Assembly (NCBI GenBank): GCA_945643635.1
Contig: CALZFC010000091.1
Coordinates: 925,001-989,000, forward strand
DNA length: 64,000 nt
Direction: 5' to 3'
From: Allodiplogaster sudhausi
Lineage: Eukaryota > Nematoda > Chromadorea > Rhabditida > Diplogasteridae
Made by a program: the position numbers and the translations under genes. Below the pieces are notes generated by a model. The model was not told where the DNA came from, did not search any database, and saw only the letters and a program-made list of their open reading frames with translations. This document shows, one piece after another, positions 11,801 through 23,359 of this stretch. The first letter of the stretch is position 1. The number at the start of each line of letters is the position of its first letter.

Positions 11801-12125
11801 CACAAATTTTGACATGAGCAATATGAAAAATGCAAATAAGCACATTTATTTACCACAATATTATATTAATACTATTTTAATTTTATAAATGCAATTAATT
11901 TTAATAGAAATAATTTGGAAAGGACATTCGACGCCATAAAAATTGTGAAATGATCGCGTAAGAGGTGCGCAGAAAGGTCAGCGTGAGCAGTATAAAAGAG
12001 GAAAGCCATCTCAGTCTCGACTTTCGCCCCAACCCCCAATCTAGCCAATGCACACGCCCCAGACTTTCCCCTTTCATAGGCCGAATAAAATCGTAGAGCA
12101 CAATAATTTTTATGAACAGCATCAC
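11795..12125 (+). pseudogene. Promoter-plus-3'-end ghost of the Gln/Gly-repeat gene
   Basis: 11,795-12,030 is a diverged copy of the promoter at 14,530-14,860, including the word gaaaggtcagcgtgagcag, the TATA box TATAAAAG (11991-11998) and the start region catctcagtctcgactttcg. Directly after it, 12,040-12,125 resembles the 3' end of that same gene at 16,150-16,250 (ccgaataaa, atttttat, aacagcat). The whole coding region is missing. I infer a tandem copy that lost its middle by deletion. Confidence 0.6.
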
Positions 12126-12129
12126 AATG

Positions 12130-13715
12130 GTAACACCAGAAGAAATGCAATTCTTGCAAGTGTTTTACTTTTAGTAAATTTGAAGCCGAATAGTTTACAG
12201 AATAATCTTTTATCCAAATTAAAAGATCTTTTATCCAAATTTTATTTTTATTTTCAATTACATATATATGTTTGATTGGTTCAAAATTTCAAAAGTAGAA
12301 GGATCAATGTCGTTGTTGAATATTTAAAAAAGTGAGTAGAATCTGGTTGGAGAAAGAGAAGAGAAGGAAAAAGAGTATTGGGAAGACTGATGGTGATGAA
12401 AAAACAGGGATATGCATTTAAGAATTTCCTGGTCTCAACGAACTGAAATAGCGGAATAGAACATCGATCTGTTGCTCGTGGGAATAAAAAGAGGGGAACT
12501 CCCGCGACGAAGGGAGGATACTCGACCTATGTGACGAAAGAAGTTCATATCTCTTGCTCGTCAATTCCACAGAGAATCTAGGCGGAGTTCCAGAAATATT
12601 TAGTGTGCTTCAGGTGCTTTCAGAGAAACGGCACTGAGTATGCGCACCGAATATCTACAGACTGATTGGAGCTGTTTCTCATTCTTTTCGTATATTCAAA
12701 CTGGCGCCTCACTGAAAATTAACATTTCCTGTGATACTGCATTTTTTTGGCAAAATACCCCATGTTTAAATGTTCACTAGGAGATGCAGTAGAGTGCAAT
12801 AAAAGTGCATATTTTGGTTTTTCTTGCATAAATGCAAGTAGATAAGATTCACTCTTGAGTGCTGGGTCAAGTAATCGGGGAAAAAGATAAGGAAAAGGAG
12901 AAGGTCGATATGCAAACAAGAGAGAATGAGAAATTCACTGGCTAGGGCGGAGATTAGGATACATTTTGGCTGCGAATTACATCAGTGCAATATCTGCGGA
13001 AGGATGAGATACAATGGCAAGAGAGGTTATAAGTCATTCACATTCACCAACATTCTTTTAGCAATTTTATTAATTCTCATGCTGAAACTGATCCGTAATC
13101 ATAATTTTTTTGCTTCAAGAATGTATGTAATCCTTGGCGTGTTCCTTGAAGGTAGGTTGAAAGAGAGAGTTTACGGACGATGCGAGGGATGACGGAAGAA
13201 CGGATGAAAATGGCCGAGTTCAGAATGACTCTGGCTGGTAAAGAGAGACACACTCCCTTCACCCAGCCAGTAGCGGGCCTCCATCATCAAATTCATCTCT
13301 TTCATCAATGCCTTCGGGCCCATTCATTTAAGGAGGCGAAAACGCAAATTTTTCTCTATGGTGTGATTCTATATACATATGTGTCTGGATTGAGCTTGCG
13401 AGTGCATCAGCGAAGTCAATCTTCTTTTTAATTTTGTGAAGTTTGTCCTTGGTTTCCGATTGTATAATCAAGTTGGCGTGACTCATCCTTTGGAGGAGCG
13501 GGAGGGAACAGGACGGATTCACTGACTCATCCGTGAAGAGATGGAAAAAAGATCTCTCAATGAAGCTACCCAAACCACCCACCGACAGCCATTTTCTTAT
13601 CGAATGCTGAGAGAAATAATGTTAAACCAACTTCCACCGCTTTCTCAAGAATAGGTATTTCACAATATGTTTTCCGAGTGTTTCCTTCATTCAAACTTTA
13701 TTTGACGTGTTGAGA
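12130..13715. other. No supported gene; one dispersed repeat
   Basis: No exon chain is supported. A segment at 13,322-13,425 (ggaggcgaaaacgcaaattt ... gattgagcttgcgag) reappears inverted at 39,080-39,182. In both places the same frame reads KEAKTQ-F ... SGLSLR, so it could be a piece of a gene or of a coding transposon. Confidence 0.45.
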
Positions 13716-13721
13716 GGGCAT

Positions 13722-14311
13722 TCACTCTGCCTTGAGCGGAAGGATCACCTCACCAGCCTGCGCGCCCGCCTTGAACGGGGCCATGGTGTCGGTCTCCTCG
13801 GCCGGCACCTGCAAGTTGCAAAATACAAGAGGCGACTAGGGAATAATTTAAGGAGCGATTTTATAGAAGCATTTAATTCGTGCGCCTCGCGCGTGAATGG
13901 TTGTATTTTATCACGGACCTCGGCCCACTGCACGACGAGCTTGTCGTCCTTGGGCGGGCCGGCCGAGCGGACAATGTCGAGGGTGCCGGTGGCCTTCGGC
14001 TCGAGGACCGGATGCACGCGGTAGTGCTCGTTGTTCGAGGACTTCACCTGAAAAGTAATTTAATATTTTAAAGAATTATTAAGATATAAAAGTGATTTAG
14101 TTTTTTTTTCACTATTTCAACTATTTTCTAGTAATTATTGCATTGAACTTTTGTTTCCAGTTCGAGGAAGAGAATTGGATTAAGATCAATAAAAAGCACG
14201 TGCTTTGAGAGCGAGGCGAGAGTCGGCGAGAGAGACGATCTTGTGCGAGGCCTTTCCTCCCGCAGCAAGAAAGGCGCCCGCGCAAGGCTCAATGTTGATT
14301 GCAGCGGCCAT
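13722..14311 (-). CDS. MSD-like MSP-domain sperm protein
   Basis: Three exons (14311-14204, 14047-13919, 13808-13722, all phase 0) give a 107-residue protein. It begins MAAAINIEPCAGAFLAAGG, continues SRLALK then VKSSNNEHYRVHPVLEPK, AGPPKDDKLVVQWAEVPAEE, and ends GAQAGEVILPLKAE. These are the hallmarks of the MSP-domain family, closest to the MSD group. The first intron must use a GC donor (AAA followed by GCACGT), because the GT three bases further breaks the frame. It differs from the gene at 10.6-11.1 kb in lacking a GF pair in the central strand, and in its longer last exon. Sperm-specific expression is expected from the family. Confidence 0.88.
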
Positions 14312-14319
14312 TTTCGGAG

Positions 14320-14805
14320 AGCGAACGAGATTGACAGCCAAGCACCGAAAGGAGAAGCGCGTAGAATGATTCCATCTCCAGCGGTCTGCCGCTTTTATAG
14401 AGCCTCCGATTGCACATTTGCATATTTATCTTTGCACTTTTGGAGAGTCGAGAAAGACGAAGAAACGTGACAATGAGGTGCATTTATTTCCATTTGTTTT
14501 ATTTGCCGAAGAACGTTTAGAAATTCTTATATTCTAAACATATTCTAAAACAAATTTTGACACCAGCAATCATGCCAATACAACCAAATTAGCACAATTA
14601 TTTTCCATAAAATTATTAATATAAGTAAATCTAGGATACGATAATTAACGACATCAAAATATTGACTGTAAAGGGTGTATTCCGGAAAAAAAATTTTTGA
14701 AGTCGGAAAATCCGTGCGAAATGCAAGTTTACGCCTACTTATGTTACAAATAATTTGGAAAGGGCATTCAATAATTGTGAGAAGTGCACAGAAAGGTCAG
14801 CGTGA
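14320..14805. other. Duplicated upstream region of the repeat gene
   Basis: 14,530-14,805 is the second copy of the block also seen at 11,795-11,990. It contains no gene and serves as the promoter region for the gene starting at 14,874. It also lies upstream of the divergently transcribed MSD-like gene, so both could share control elements. Confidence 0.5.
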
Positions 14806-14809
14806 GCAG

Positions 14810-14817
14810 TATAAAAG
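14810..14817 (+). promoter_or_regulatory. TATA box
   Basis: TATAAAAG lies 64 bases before the ATG at 14,874, in a block conserved with the ghost copy at 11,991-11,998. Confidence 0.75.
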
Positions 14818-14873
14818 AGCATGGGAAGCCATCTCAGTCTCGACTTTCGACTCCGCTCTCAACTGCTCCGAAG

Positions 14874-16126
14874 ATGGCCTACAACTCTGCTGTCAGCCTC
14901 CGCTTTCTTACCCCTCACTCTCTTTCATCCATGCCATATTTTACCTCGGCTTACACAAACATTTACCCCTTCCAACTAGGTTAAATATTGTCTTATTGCA
15001 GAACTCCGCCGGATATCAGATGCACCACGCCTACGTCCAGCTGCTCCAGCAGGGTCATGGAATACCAGGCCCACGGCCACGTCCAGCAGGGTCAGGGCTA
15101 CCAGGCCCCTGTCCAGCAGCCCCAGCAGGGTCATGGATTCCAGGCCCCGGTCCAGCAGATCCAGCAGGGTCAGGGATACCAGGCACCCGGTCAGCAGATC
15201 CACCAGGATCAGGGATATCAAGCCCATGGCCAGAAGCTCCAGCAGCTTCATGGATACCAGGCCCCGGTCCAGCAGTTCCAGCAGGGTCATGGATACCAGG
15301 CCCAGGTCCAGCAGCTCCAGCAGGGACAGGGATACCAGGCCCACGTCCAGCAGGGTCAGGGATACCAGGCCCATGTCCAGCTGGGTCAGGGATACCAGCC
15401 CCACGGCCAGCAGGGTCAGGGAAACCAGGCCCACGGCCAGCAGGGTCAGGGATACCAGCCCCACGGCCAGCAGGGTCAGGGATACCAGCCCCACGGCCAG
15501 CAGGGTCAGGGCTACCAGGCACCCGTTCAGCAGTTCTACCAGGGTCAGGGGGTTTACCAGGCACCCGCTCAGCAGCTCCAGCAGGGTCAGGGATACCAGG
15601 CATCCGGTCAGCAGATCCAGCAGGCTCAGGGATACGAGCAGGGAGCCCCCGCGTAGGGTCAGGAGTACCTCGGTGAGGGCTACGGGTCTCGCTACGAAGC
15701 GCCTGAACAGATCTCCAAGCAGTACGGCAACCGCTCCGCCTTCTACGATTCTAACCGCGGTTTGTTCTAGCAGATATTCGTGTGGCTGAATAATGAAATA
15801 AAAATGAATCATTGTTTAGGAGTGTACTACGACGGCCAGCGTGCTTACTTCTACAAACCCAGCGGAGGCCACGGCTCGTCTTCCGCCTCCAAACTCGCCG
15901 CTGGCCAGGCCCACCGCTCTTCTTCCGCCTCCAACCTCGCCACTGGCATCGACATCCGTGCGCTCCCCGTTCTCCGCGTCGGAAACGGCACTGAGGTGCT
16001 ACCATCATCAATTAAGCCTTAATTATTTAAGAGCTAAGAGTTATTCTGAAAAACAGTAATCAAGCAATATTTTAGGGTAACCGCGAGGAGCTCCGCCGCG
16101 CAGTCGCCTCAGTCTACCTGGGATAG
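14874..16126 (+). pseudogene. Gln/Gly-repeat protein gene with frameshift and stop
   Basis: Exons 14874-14891 (MAYNSA), 15002-15759, 15820-15995 and 16076-16126 splice in frame at every junction. Exon 2 is a repeat array of a unit near QGQGYQAHVQQ, about 11-19 residues each, some 17 units. Exon 3 reads VYYDGQRAYFYKPSGG then two SSSAS-LA units. The last exon ends REELRRAVASVYLG. Two lesions break it: one extra A at 15,061-15,062 shifts the frame before the array, and a TAG at 15,654-15,656 replaces what is most simply a CAG (Gln) codon. A polyadenylation signal AATAAA is at 16,199-16,204. I do not recognise the family; its promoter block lies among sperm-protein genes, so a sperm role is a guess. 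It may be a pseudogene, or assembly errors in a repeat. Confidence 0.65.
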
Positions 16127-16204
16127 AACCCATGCCTTTGGCACCTTCACCTCCCCAAGCACCATTCCAGCCCTCTAAAAATTCTCCTTTCTGGACCGAA
16201 TAAA

Positions 16205-16865
16205 TTTTTAGAGCGCTATTGTTTTTTTTTTATATAAACAGCATTACAAATGAAGCGCAGAAGACAAGAAATGCTTCTATATTACAACCGAGAGTGGTCG
16301 GAGTTACGTATTTAATACTGTATTGACCAAAAAATATTTTGGTTTTCATTGCATATTTTTTTATGTAGAGGAAATCTTATGAAATTGTCAGGGTTGTTTC
16401 TTTATAATGTCAGACATCCACTAGTAGAATATTAGTTTCATTGATATTGATTGAAAAAAATCAATTACTCAACTCTGCCGATTGCACATTTAGGTTAGCT
16501 GAACAAAATAATTTACATCGTTGTTCTTCGGGAAGTTTTGATTAAAATTTTTCAAAAATCCCGACGATAACGATTTTTTTAAAAAACTCGACCTGAAATT
16601 CAGATCGCTCAGGTATAGTAATAGTGGTGCCAATATATTCGCATGTAATCATTGAAATATTTCTGATGTTTACTTCAAATTGAAATATGTATGTGATTTA
16701 TTTTCAATTGTGATTTTTTAATTTTAGTTTCCTGAAAATTAAGTGGTTGAGAGGTTTATTTATAAAGTTTATTCGTTTTGAGTTTGCAACAGTTGTTTCA
16801 CAGCATTTTCATTTGCTATGAATGCAGAGAGTGGAGCTTGGACAGCTGCTAAAGACGTTCCGTGG
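16205..16865. other. No gene seen
   Basis: AT-rich sequence after the polyadenylation signal. No exon, repeat or RNA gene could be supported. Confidence 0.5.
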
Positions 16866-16869
16866 CGAA

Positions 16870-17320
16870 TACAGTATCTTCTCTATTAGTACCCCCCCCT
16901 TTATTAGAACCCCCCCCCCCTCTAATAGTACCCCCCTCTGAAAATGCCATTGAAAAATAGAACCCCTCTCCCTAGTTGAACCCCCCCCCCAATAGTACCC
17001 CCCCCCCTAATAGTCTAGTACTTCAGCTCTAGATGTACCTCGTATAGATCCTGGAGGCATGGGGTGCTCTTACAAGTGAACTAATGCCAAATTCATGATA
17101 AATCGCTTGTAAAACGGATATTTCACCGATGATTCTATTGAATTCGTGCAACGATCCTTCTTTTTTCGGGAATAAAATGTTGTTATTAAACTTTTAGTGG
17201 CTCACATTGAAAAACAGAACCCCTCCCTCTAATAGAACACCTCCCTCTAATAGTGCCCCCCTCTCGCCAGGGTATTGAAAAATAGAACCCCCGGGGGGTA
17301 CTAATAGAGAAAATACGGTA
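16870..17320. mobile_element. MITE with poly-C subterminal repeats
   Basis: The termini are inverted repeats: TACAGTATCTTCTCTATTAG then TACCCCC at the left, and GGGGGTACTAATAGAG then AAAATACGGTA at the right. Inside are many variants of tagtacccccc and tagaacccccc. It has no coding capacity. A much shorter relative with the same ends is nested at 52,439-52,523. The family of the autonomous partner is not evident. Confidence 0.75.
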
Positions 17321-17329
17321 AGTAGTATC

Positions 17330-18560
17330 ATGTTTTATCGCGCCTTATTTTGTCAAGTTAAGCAAGAGACTTTGATTGCCAGTGTCCCGAAGACACAAAA
17401 CTCCCTCTTTCCTAAGAAAAGTAACATTATTCTCAACCCTCACGTACTTTGAATTCTCGAATATTTTAAATTCCCGCCATTTTCAAGAAAAAGTTTATAT
17501 CGTTTCTGATCTGGCCACTACACTCTTACACTTGGAACGCGTGCATGTGGTGCAAGCAATGAACATTGACCGGGTTTTCGTAACACGTCCGTTCCCAAAC
17601 CAATTGTATACACACAAATTTCTGTGGAGAGAGTGTGAAGAGCAGTAGCACCATTTCTGTGGATTTTTTAAACCGTACTTTTTACTTATTTGTCAGGGGA
17701 TTTAGTGGTAGGAGTTTTTCCCTGTGATCTCCTTTAAACTGTTTAGATGTATTTCAAAACGCCGAATTGTCGATGGCTATGCAATTTGATGCACAGTTTG
17801 ACATGTCGTACCAGGCAACATTTTCGCACAAGTTCATCTACGGCTTCGGCACCTCAATCATACAGAAAGCTATATTTGAAGAGGCATTCCATCCGCGGCC
17901 TTTTTTCTAATTTTACTCACACTGCCCAAATTTACATATTTCTGATCGGAATATTAACTTCCATCACGTACTATGGTAATAGATGTCACTCAACGAAGTG
18001 TTTGGATTTGTTCGACAAGCACCGCTGTGTTATCTGCTAATAGGAATGCGAGGATCAGCATAACCGCATCTATTTCACAATCATCACTTACTGCTCACGG
18101 TTGTTCCTCAGGTTCAACTAAGTTTGTAGTAGTCAAAGATGAAGACTTTTGCATATAGAGACTGCCTGTGTTAGATACTATGTACATAGAATAGTGTTTT
18201 TCAAAGGCTGTTAATGACCGCAAAATGACAGAGAGTGTCTATTAGTTTGACAAAAAACCACTGCCTCGATGATATACATTGACTCATGTTTATCTGCGGC
18301 TGGACATGACCGCCTAAGGCAAACGTTAAGGACAATCTCATAATGCCCAATAATGGGGTTGCAGAGATGCGAGCGCACGGGCCAAGGGTTGCCAGTTCGA
18401 CTCTTGCTTTAGACGATAAGCGAACTGACTAGACATAGCTCAATGTGACGCCCAGCGTCTCAGGACATACAATTGAAAAAATTATGACAGTTCAAGGTGA
18501 CGGTAGAATATGTAATTATACAGTTTTCTTGTTTTTGTCAAATGGACAATTTGAAAATTT
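17330..18560. other. No firmly supported gene
   Basis: A + strand frame at about 17,750-17,905 reads AELSMAMQFDAQFDMSYQ and FIYGFGTSIIQKAIFEEAF, which looks protein-like, but no splice partners or family were recognised. The remainder shows nothing. Confidence 0.35.
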
Positions 18561-19284
18561 CAGCCACTCAATGATACTGTGCCAGCTGCCTTCCCAGAGC
18601 GATGTTCGCCATCAGCAGACCTATTTCGAGGAGGATGATGACAGAGCAGCCTAGGAGGAGACTTATCTGGCCGCCGAGGGAATCGAGCGGCGACCAGAAC
18701 TCAATTTAGGCAGCATAGACTCCAATTTCATACCTTCACGATTTGAATGTTGTTAAATAACTTAAAGCTAACCGAAACAGAGAGTTCCTCAACCTCGACG
18801 TGGGCCTCGATTGTATCAAAGACATCACTCTAAAATAATGTTTCATGCGATGCGCATAATGTTCAACTTGTTTCACTTTTAAATATATTCTGCATTAGTC
18901 TGAAATTACTTATCATCCTAGCAACGCTTCTTCAATCTTCCGGTGACAAATTTGAAAAAGTGGACCCTACAAAGCTTGCCGTGCAGTTGCCTTTGGATCT
19001 AATGATACTGTTGGACATATTCGTGAAGGTATCCAGCCTAATACCAGAGTAATCTTCTATCAGAATTAAATAGTTCTAAAAAAATATCGAAATTTAAGAT
19101 ACAACACCTTTTGCTTGGTGCTTGGCGCTTGGAAGACAAACGTTTCGAAAGTCTTGGAATGACAAGGCGGAGGGCACTCGCATTCTGGCCAATGAGAGGG
19201 ATCGCCGCGGGAGGAGAGGAGGGACGAGATGCAGGCAACTTAAAGAAAGACAATCACCGAAATATCAGTAATCTAGGTTCCAAT

Positions 19285-19360
19285 TGCCGCGTTCTCCCTG
19301 GAAGTAGGCGCCTTCGAGTGCTTTTTCGCAGGTCGTGTAAACCCTGTGCGCGCGCGAAGC
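19285..19360. repeat. Dispersed repeat interrupting the channel gene
   Basis: About 75 bases beginning aattgccgcgttc and containing agtaggc recur at 50,085-50,165 and, shorter, at 51,808-51,860 in introns of two Ly6-type genes. Here the repeat starts inside what should be coding sequence. The origin is probably a small mobile element. Confidence 0.6.
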
Positions 19361-21199
19361 GTGATTCCTTATGTACGATATTGTTTGCTCACATCTAACC
19401 TAGTCACAATTATGGAATGATGATAGGAATGAACGTGCCAGGCTGAATGAAGACATTGACTCCAGTTGTTTCCGACCAGATGGCCTGCTCGGCACTTTGC
19501 ACGTCCACAGTTACAAGAAATCCTGATTTAAAGGCTGATACCTTAATTTTTTTAGCGATATATATATATATAAAACAATTCCATCCCAATGTTGTTTCCA
19601 CCTAAGTCATCTTCAACGATGGCAAGACTTGTTGAACGGTTCTGGGCAGCCGGGTTAAAGACGAAGCAGTTTCCGAGGAAGGGGTCATGTCGCATTTGAA
19701 ATGCAGATCTAAAAACAATCTGCTGAGTTCATCCAGGCTATGTCAGATGTCGCTGAAGACGAACTCCGAATCGAGTGTTTCTCCCAAAAAAGTAGCATCA
19801 ACGATGATATCTTCGAGTTTCCAGCTAAGACCCGGTCTCTTGTCATCAGAGATAAAGCTTAGAAGAGCAGGCAGTGAGGATGTGAAGACAGCCGGGGAGT
19901 TCTTCCCCGTTGAAATCATCTGATGCAAAGTACAAATAGGTTGCAGAGGTCCTATCAACTAACATCAAGCACATCCTCCAAAGTCTCATTTCCAAAAAGA
20001 TCCGTGAGGCTTCCAAGAGATGCAACAGCTGGAAGCAAGAATTATTGGTTGTCAAGCTGTGGTGGCTCTAATGAGCGATTGACGAACAATTACCACAAGT
20101 TGGTCCGGTGAAATTGGCAGAGCAAATGCATGAGCGACTTCCATCGACCACTTCGCAGATTGCATGCGAATCTTGCCTCTGGCAACTGCATTGACAAGTT
20201 TGCAGTTTGTTCAGCGATATTATCAGGTTCTAATGATCATTCTCACTCGCCAATATAGACTGACAAATTCGCAGTGAGACTCCCGTTTGCGATTCTGTAA
20301 CGACCGCATGGACCCTCCATGTTAGCCGTCATTGTTGTTGTGCTAAGTTGAAGTGTAAGTCATTTGAGAAAGGGTCTAACCTTAAAATGCAAATGAGAAG
20401 AGAATTAATCGGGACACTTCATTTGAAACTACATACATACATACATTTCTATAATGAACGTGAATATTCAATTACATTCTTATTTCTGTTGGAGATGAGT
20501 TTGCCGAAGTCGTAGAAGTCGATGTGCTGGGCGTTAATGTTGAAGTCGATGAGGTTGTCGAAGTTGAAATAGTCGAGGAGGTCGTTGAAGTCGTGGTTGT
20601 GCAGCCTGGCTTGCCGTTTGATGCTACGCAATTGTCAGTTGCACTCTCGTTGACGGGAATTGTGTACGATGTAACTGTAATTGCAGAGGAAAATTCAGAT
20701 AGCTAATATTCGCCATGGTTTTTATCTATTAAGAATAAGGCCATACCGTGCGCGCACCACACGAGGTAGAGATTCACATTCCCGTACTCTCCAGCGCAAA
20801 ATTCATCGCCTATATTATCGGAGATGCCGACGACCTTGTTTGCCTTTACAAAATAGATTGTTCCCGTTTCATCCAGAAATGCAGATTGTGAGACATTAAA
20901 CAGAGTGTACAGGTATTATGCGTATCACTAACTCTATAATACATTTCACCACCGGTGCATGTCATGACACATTGGCAGGGGTCGTCCTGCGAAACGACTA
21001 AAGAATAGTTCGTGCTGCTTGGTTCTTCTACTCCGTCAATCGACTCATCGAAGAGGACATCAAATCGGTTTCCATTTTCGCATTCGTAAGTCTTTCGCTG
21101 AAAACATAGAGACAAACTTGTACCAATTTATCTGCATTTTTATCTATAAACGAAGGTCAATCAACGCTTTTTTTGTTAATGGTTTAATGTATTCCGTCT

Positions 21200-21345
21200 A
21201 GCGCCATGAGTCGTCGCCAATCTTGGGGATTTGATGTATGATGGAGGAAGTTTGCACACCAATTACCATGGTGAAGACGTCACTCCATCTGGTAGCCGGC
21301 CTACCTCGCTTCCGCTTAGGTCCACGTGGATAAAACTCCGTGAAT
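21200..21345 (-). mobile_element. RTE-type retrotransposon 3' fragment
   Basis: The minus strand reads PKRKRGRPATRWSDVF, the conserved C-terminal motif of reverse-transcriptase polyproteins of RTE-like elements, followed by a segment near PRLATTHGA that fits the W-x-R-x-A motif. The fragment lies in an intron of the disrupted channel copy. No other element parts are adjacent. Confidence 0.65.
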
Positions 21346-21614
21346 GTATTCGTGAGAATTTGACAGCTTTTTCTCACTCACCAGAAGTAAGTTTCAATTT
21401 TCATCAGAATTTTAATGCAATTATCATGTTCAATGTGTCTCGGTGAGGTGCAGTTGTTCTTCTTACTAACCGCAACCAGATTTCCTGCAAACAGAGTATA
21501 TTGACATGGTAAACGTAAAAACATTTCTTTATAACTGAATAATGGTCAATCTTGTTAATTTACCAAAATTGATGAAAACGGCTAAAGACAAGAGCGCAGC
21601 TTTCATCCTCAATT

Positions 21615-23350
21615 TAGTGCTTAATGTTAGATGCACCACTTATTCCACCCGATATTACTATATATTAATTATATCACTAATATTAATGACACTAATAGTA
21701 CTCGTAGAACATAAACAAAAATATGACCAAATGTCTATGCTGATATGAATGTTTAATAAAGGAGGAATACAAACAACTTCGAAAACTAATTTTTCTCTAT
21801 CCAATTTAATTAGTTCGTTAAAAAGCAAGCTGATGCAACTAGGATGCATCGATCGTCAGGGTCATCATGGTAAGTGTTGTCGTGTTCAAACCTCGTTTCA
21901 TCCTGCGCGCTTTGTACTCTGGCGTTGTCAGGCAAATGTGGAAAAGTCGTAAATCCACAGCGGAAGAATGCGCTATTTTGGTGGCTTCAGGCAAGCAATT
22001 CGGCTCGACCGAAATAAAAGAATATTCTCTTTTCCATGACTGCGGCCAAGCAGAGGACGCAAACAACTGATTCTAGCAACTGTATGAGAGAGAAGCGTAC
22101 CTAAAGTGCATTCGCAGATGATTTTAGTTTAGCAAATTAAAAAAAAAAAAAAGTTTAGCAAAAAAAAAAAAAAGGCTTCACACATGAAAAAAAATCACAA
22201 GAAAATTACATTGATCTGCCTCAACAATCAACGAAAGCGATTTTTTTTACGTTAGAGTTAACTGTCATTACGGCAACGACGATAATTCCTGGAGGTTTTC
22301 TTAAACAAGTTTTCTTTAGAATGGCAAAGACCTGCACAATAGCAGACGACAGCTCATGAAACCGACTTCTAATTAGCATCGCAGCCAGCGAGAACTTTAG
22401 CAGCTTCGAGTAGAAATGACTGTTTGCTGAGACTTTAAGAATGCCAAAAATCCCCTTTATTTTAATGTTGCTTCTTGTGTTTTTGTCACGTGTGAAGCCG
22501 CTTCCGTAAAATCTGCAGAAAGGATTTCACTCAAAAGAGAGTTCTTCCTCCGCGAATGCACTTTAGTCACCTTTTTCTTTCTCTCTTACCTGCATCACTC
22601 CTTCTCTCGTGGTCCTTTTGCATCGTCGCTGTCATGGAGAAAACAATATTCTTTTGTTTAGGTCAAGCCGAATTGCTTGCCAGAAGGACATTCTTTCGTA
22701 AACAAGCATACAAGGGTAACAGAATGGGATGCATGGTACTCGTTCATAGTTTGCTCTGAGCAGTGCCACTCACAATGAGTTCACGCCTTCTGAGTACGGA
22801 AATAAAAGAAGTTACGAAATTAAAACAATACAACGCATCGAAAGAAATACAATCAAACCCCACTAGGAAAATAACGAATCTGAAGTGAACATCTGCAACA
22901 AATATGCAAAAAAAACGGTAGCAGAAGTTTCTAGCAAAAAAAGGCTCTTTTTTAGGTCACTTTATAACTTCTGTCTAATCTATTCTGAGATCAATGTCAA
23001 AATTTTCGCACTGAATATTGTGACCGATTCTTACTCAAAGAAAAAATAAGTTCAGTGTCATCTGCCTGAGCCAATATTCCGTGGATTCTGCACTATGCTC
23101 TGGATTCGTACAGATCACATTATCATCATTTTATGACATGGAAATGCGATGTTGAGGACACGGAAGACCGCATTCCAAAAAATGCCTAGGAACTTTCTTC
23201 CCACTCACTTTTCTGCAAAGAATAGCCTCCGCCCAACTTGACTTGACAATTAGGAAGGCAGCAATATTGCTCGCTCGCATACTATCGGTGACCATATTCA
23301 TGGCTTCAGCCGATACGAGTCGCTCGCATTCCCAAAATTGTCAAATTTTC
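21615..23350. other. No supported gene
   Basis: The region separates two divergently transcribed DEG/ENaC copies and would contain both promoters. Open frames such as 22,066-21,839 on the minus strand have no recognisable domain. Poly-A runs occur at 22,140-22,175. Confidence 0.45.
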
Positions 23351-23359
23351 AGATCAACA

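Larger units (their letters stand above)
18568..21606 (-). pseudogene. Second EGAS-type DEG/ENaC copy, disrupted
   Basis: Paralogue of the 3.3-6.6 kb gene with the same exon order. Signal peptide MKAALLSLAVFINFG (21606-21564); a 14-base exon; Cys-rich exon with CQCVMTCTGGEMYYR (about 21,100-20,940); EFCAGEYG (about 20,880-20,750); a Thr/Ser mucin run (about 20,690-20,480); CGRYRIANGS (about 20,300); EGF-like exon ending CICSANFTGPTC (about 20,210-20,090); SSLPALLSFISDD exon (about 19,925-19,760); DPFLGNCFVFNP (about 19,690); TTGVNVFIQP (about 19,500); CECPPPCHSK (about 19,190-19,130); VEVEELSV (about 18,820); and membrane segment LGGQISLLLGCSV (about 18,700-18,600), ending RQLAQYH. The exon that should read GITLLPGT is cut after GITL by a repeat at 19,285-19,360, and the EGCFRSC exon was not found, so the channel is probably not functional. 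Confidence 0.65.

Noticed and set aside
15055..15603. Collagen-like minus-strand frame (GIPDPAGRG repeats)
   Set aside because: Same repeat read in another frame; no signal peptide, Gly-X-Y spacing or splice context of a nematode collagen.
14976..15812. Long minus-strand open frame rich in LVSLTLL opposite the Gln/Gly-repeat gene
   Set aside because: It is the complement of a coding repeat array; the + frame has splice sites, promoter and a polyadenylation signal, the minus frame has none.
16870..17320. Poly-C words considered as telomeric or satellite DNA
   Set aside because: The words are not a regular telomere repeat and the block has defined inverted termini, so a MITE fits better.
18360..18425. 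tRNA-like T-loop word (agttcgactc)
   Set aside because: No acceptor stem, D-arm or anticodon arm could be paired around it.
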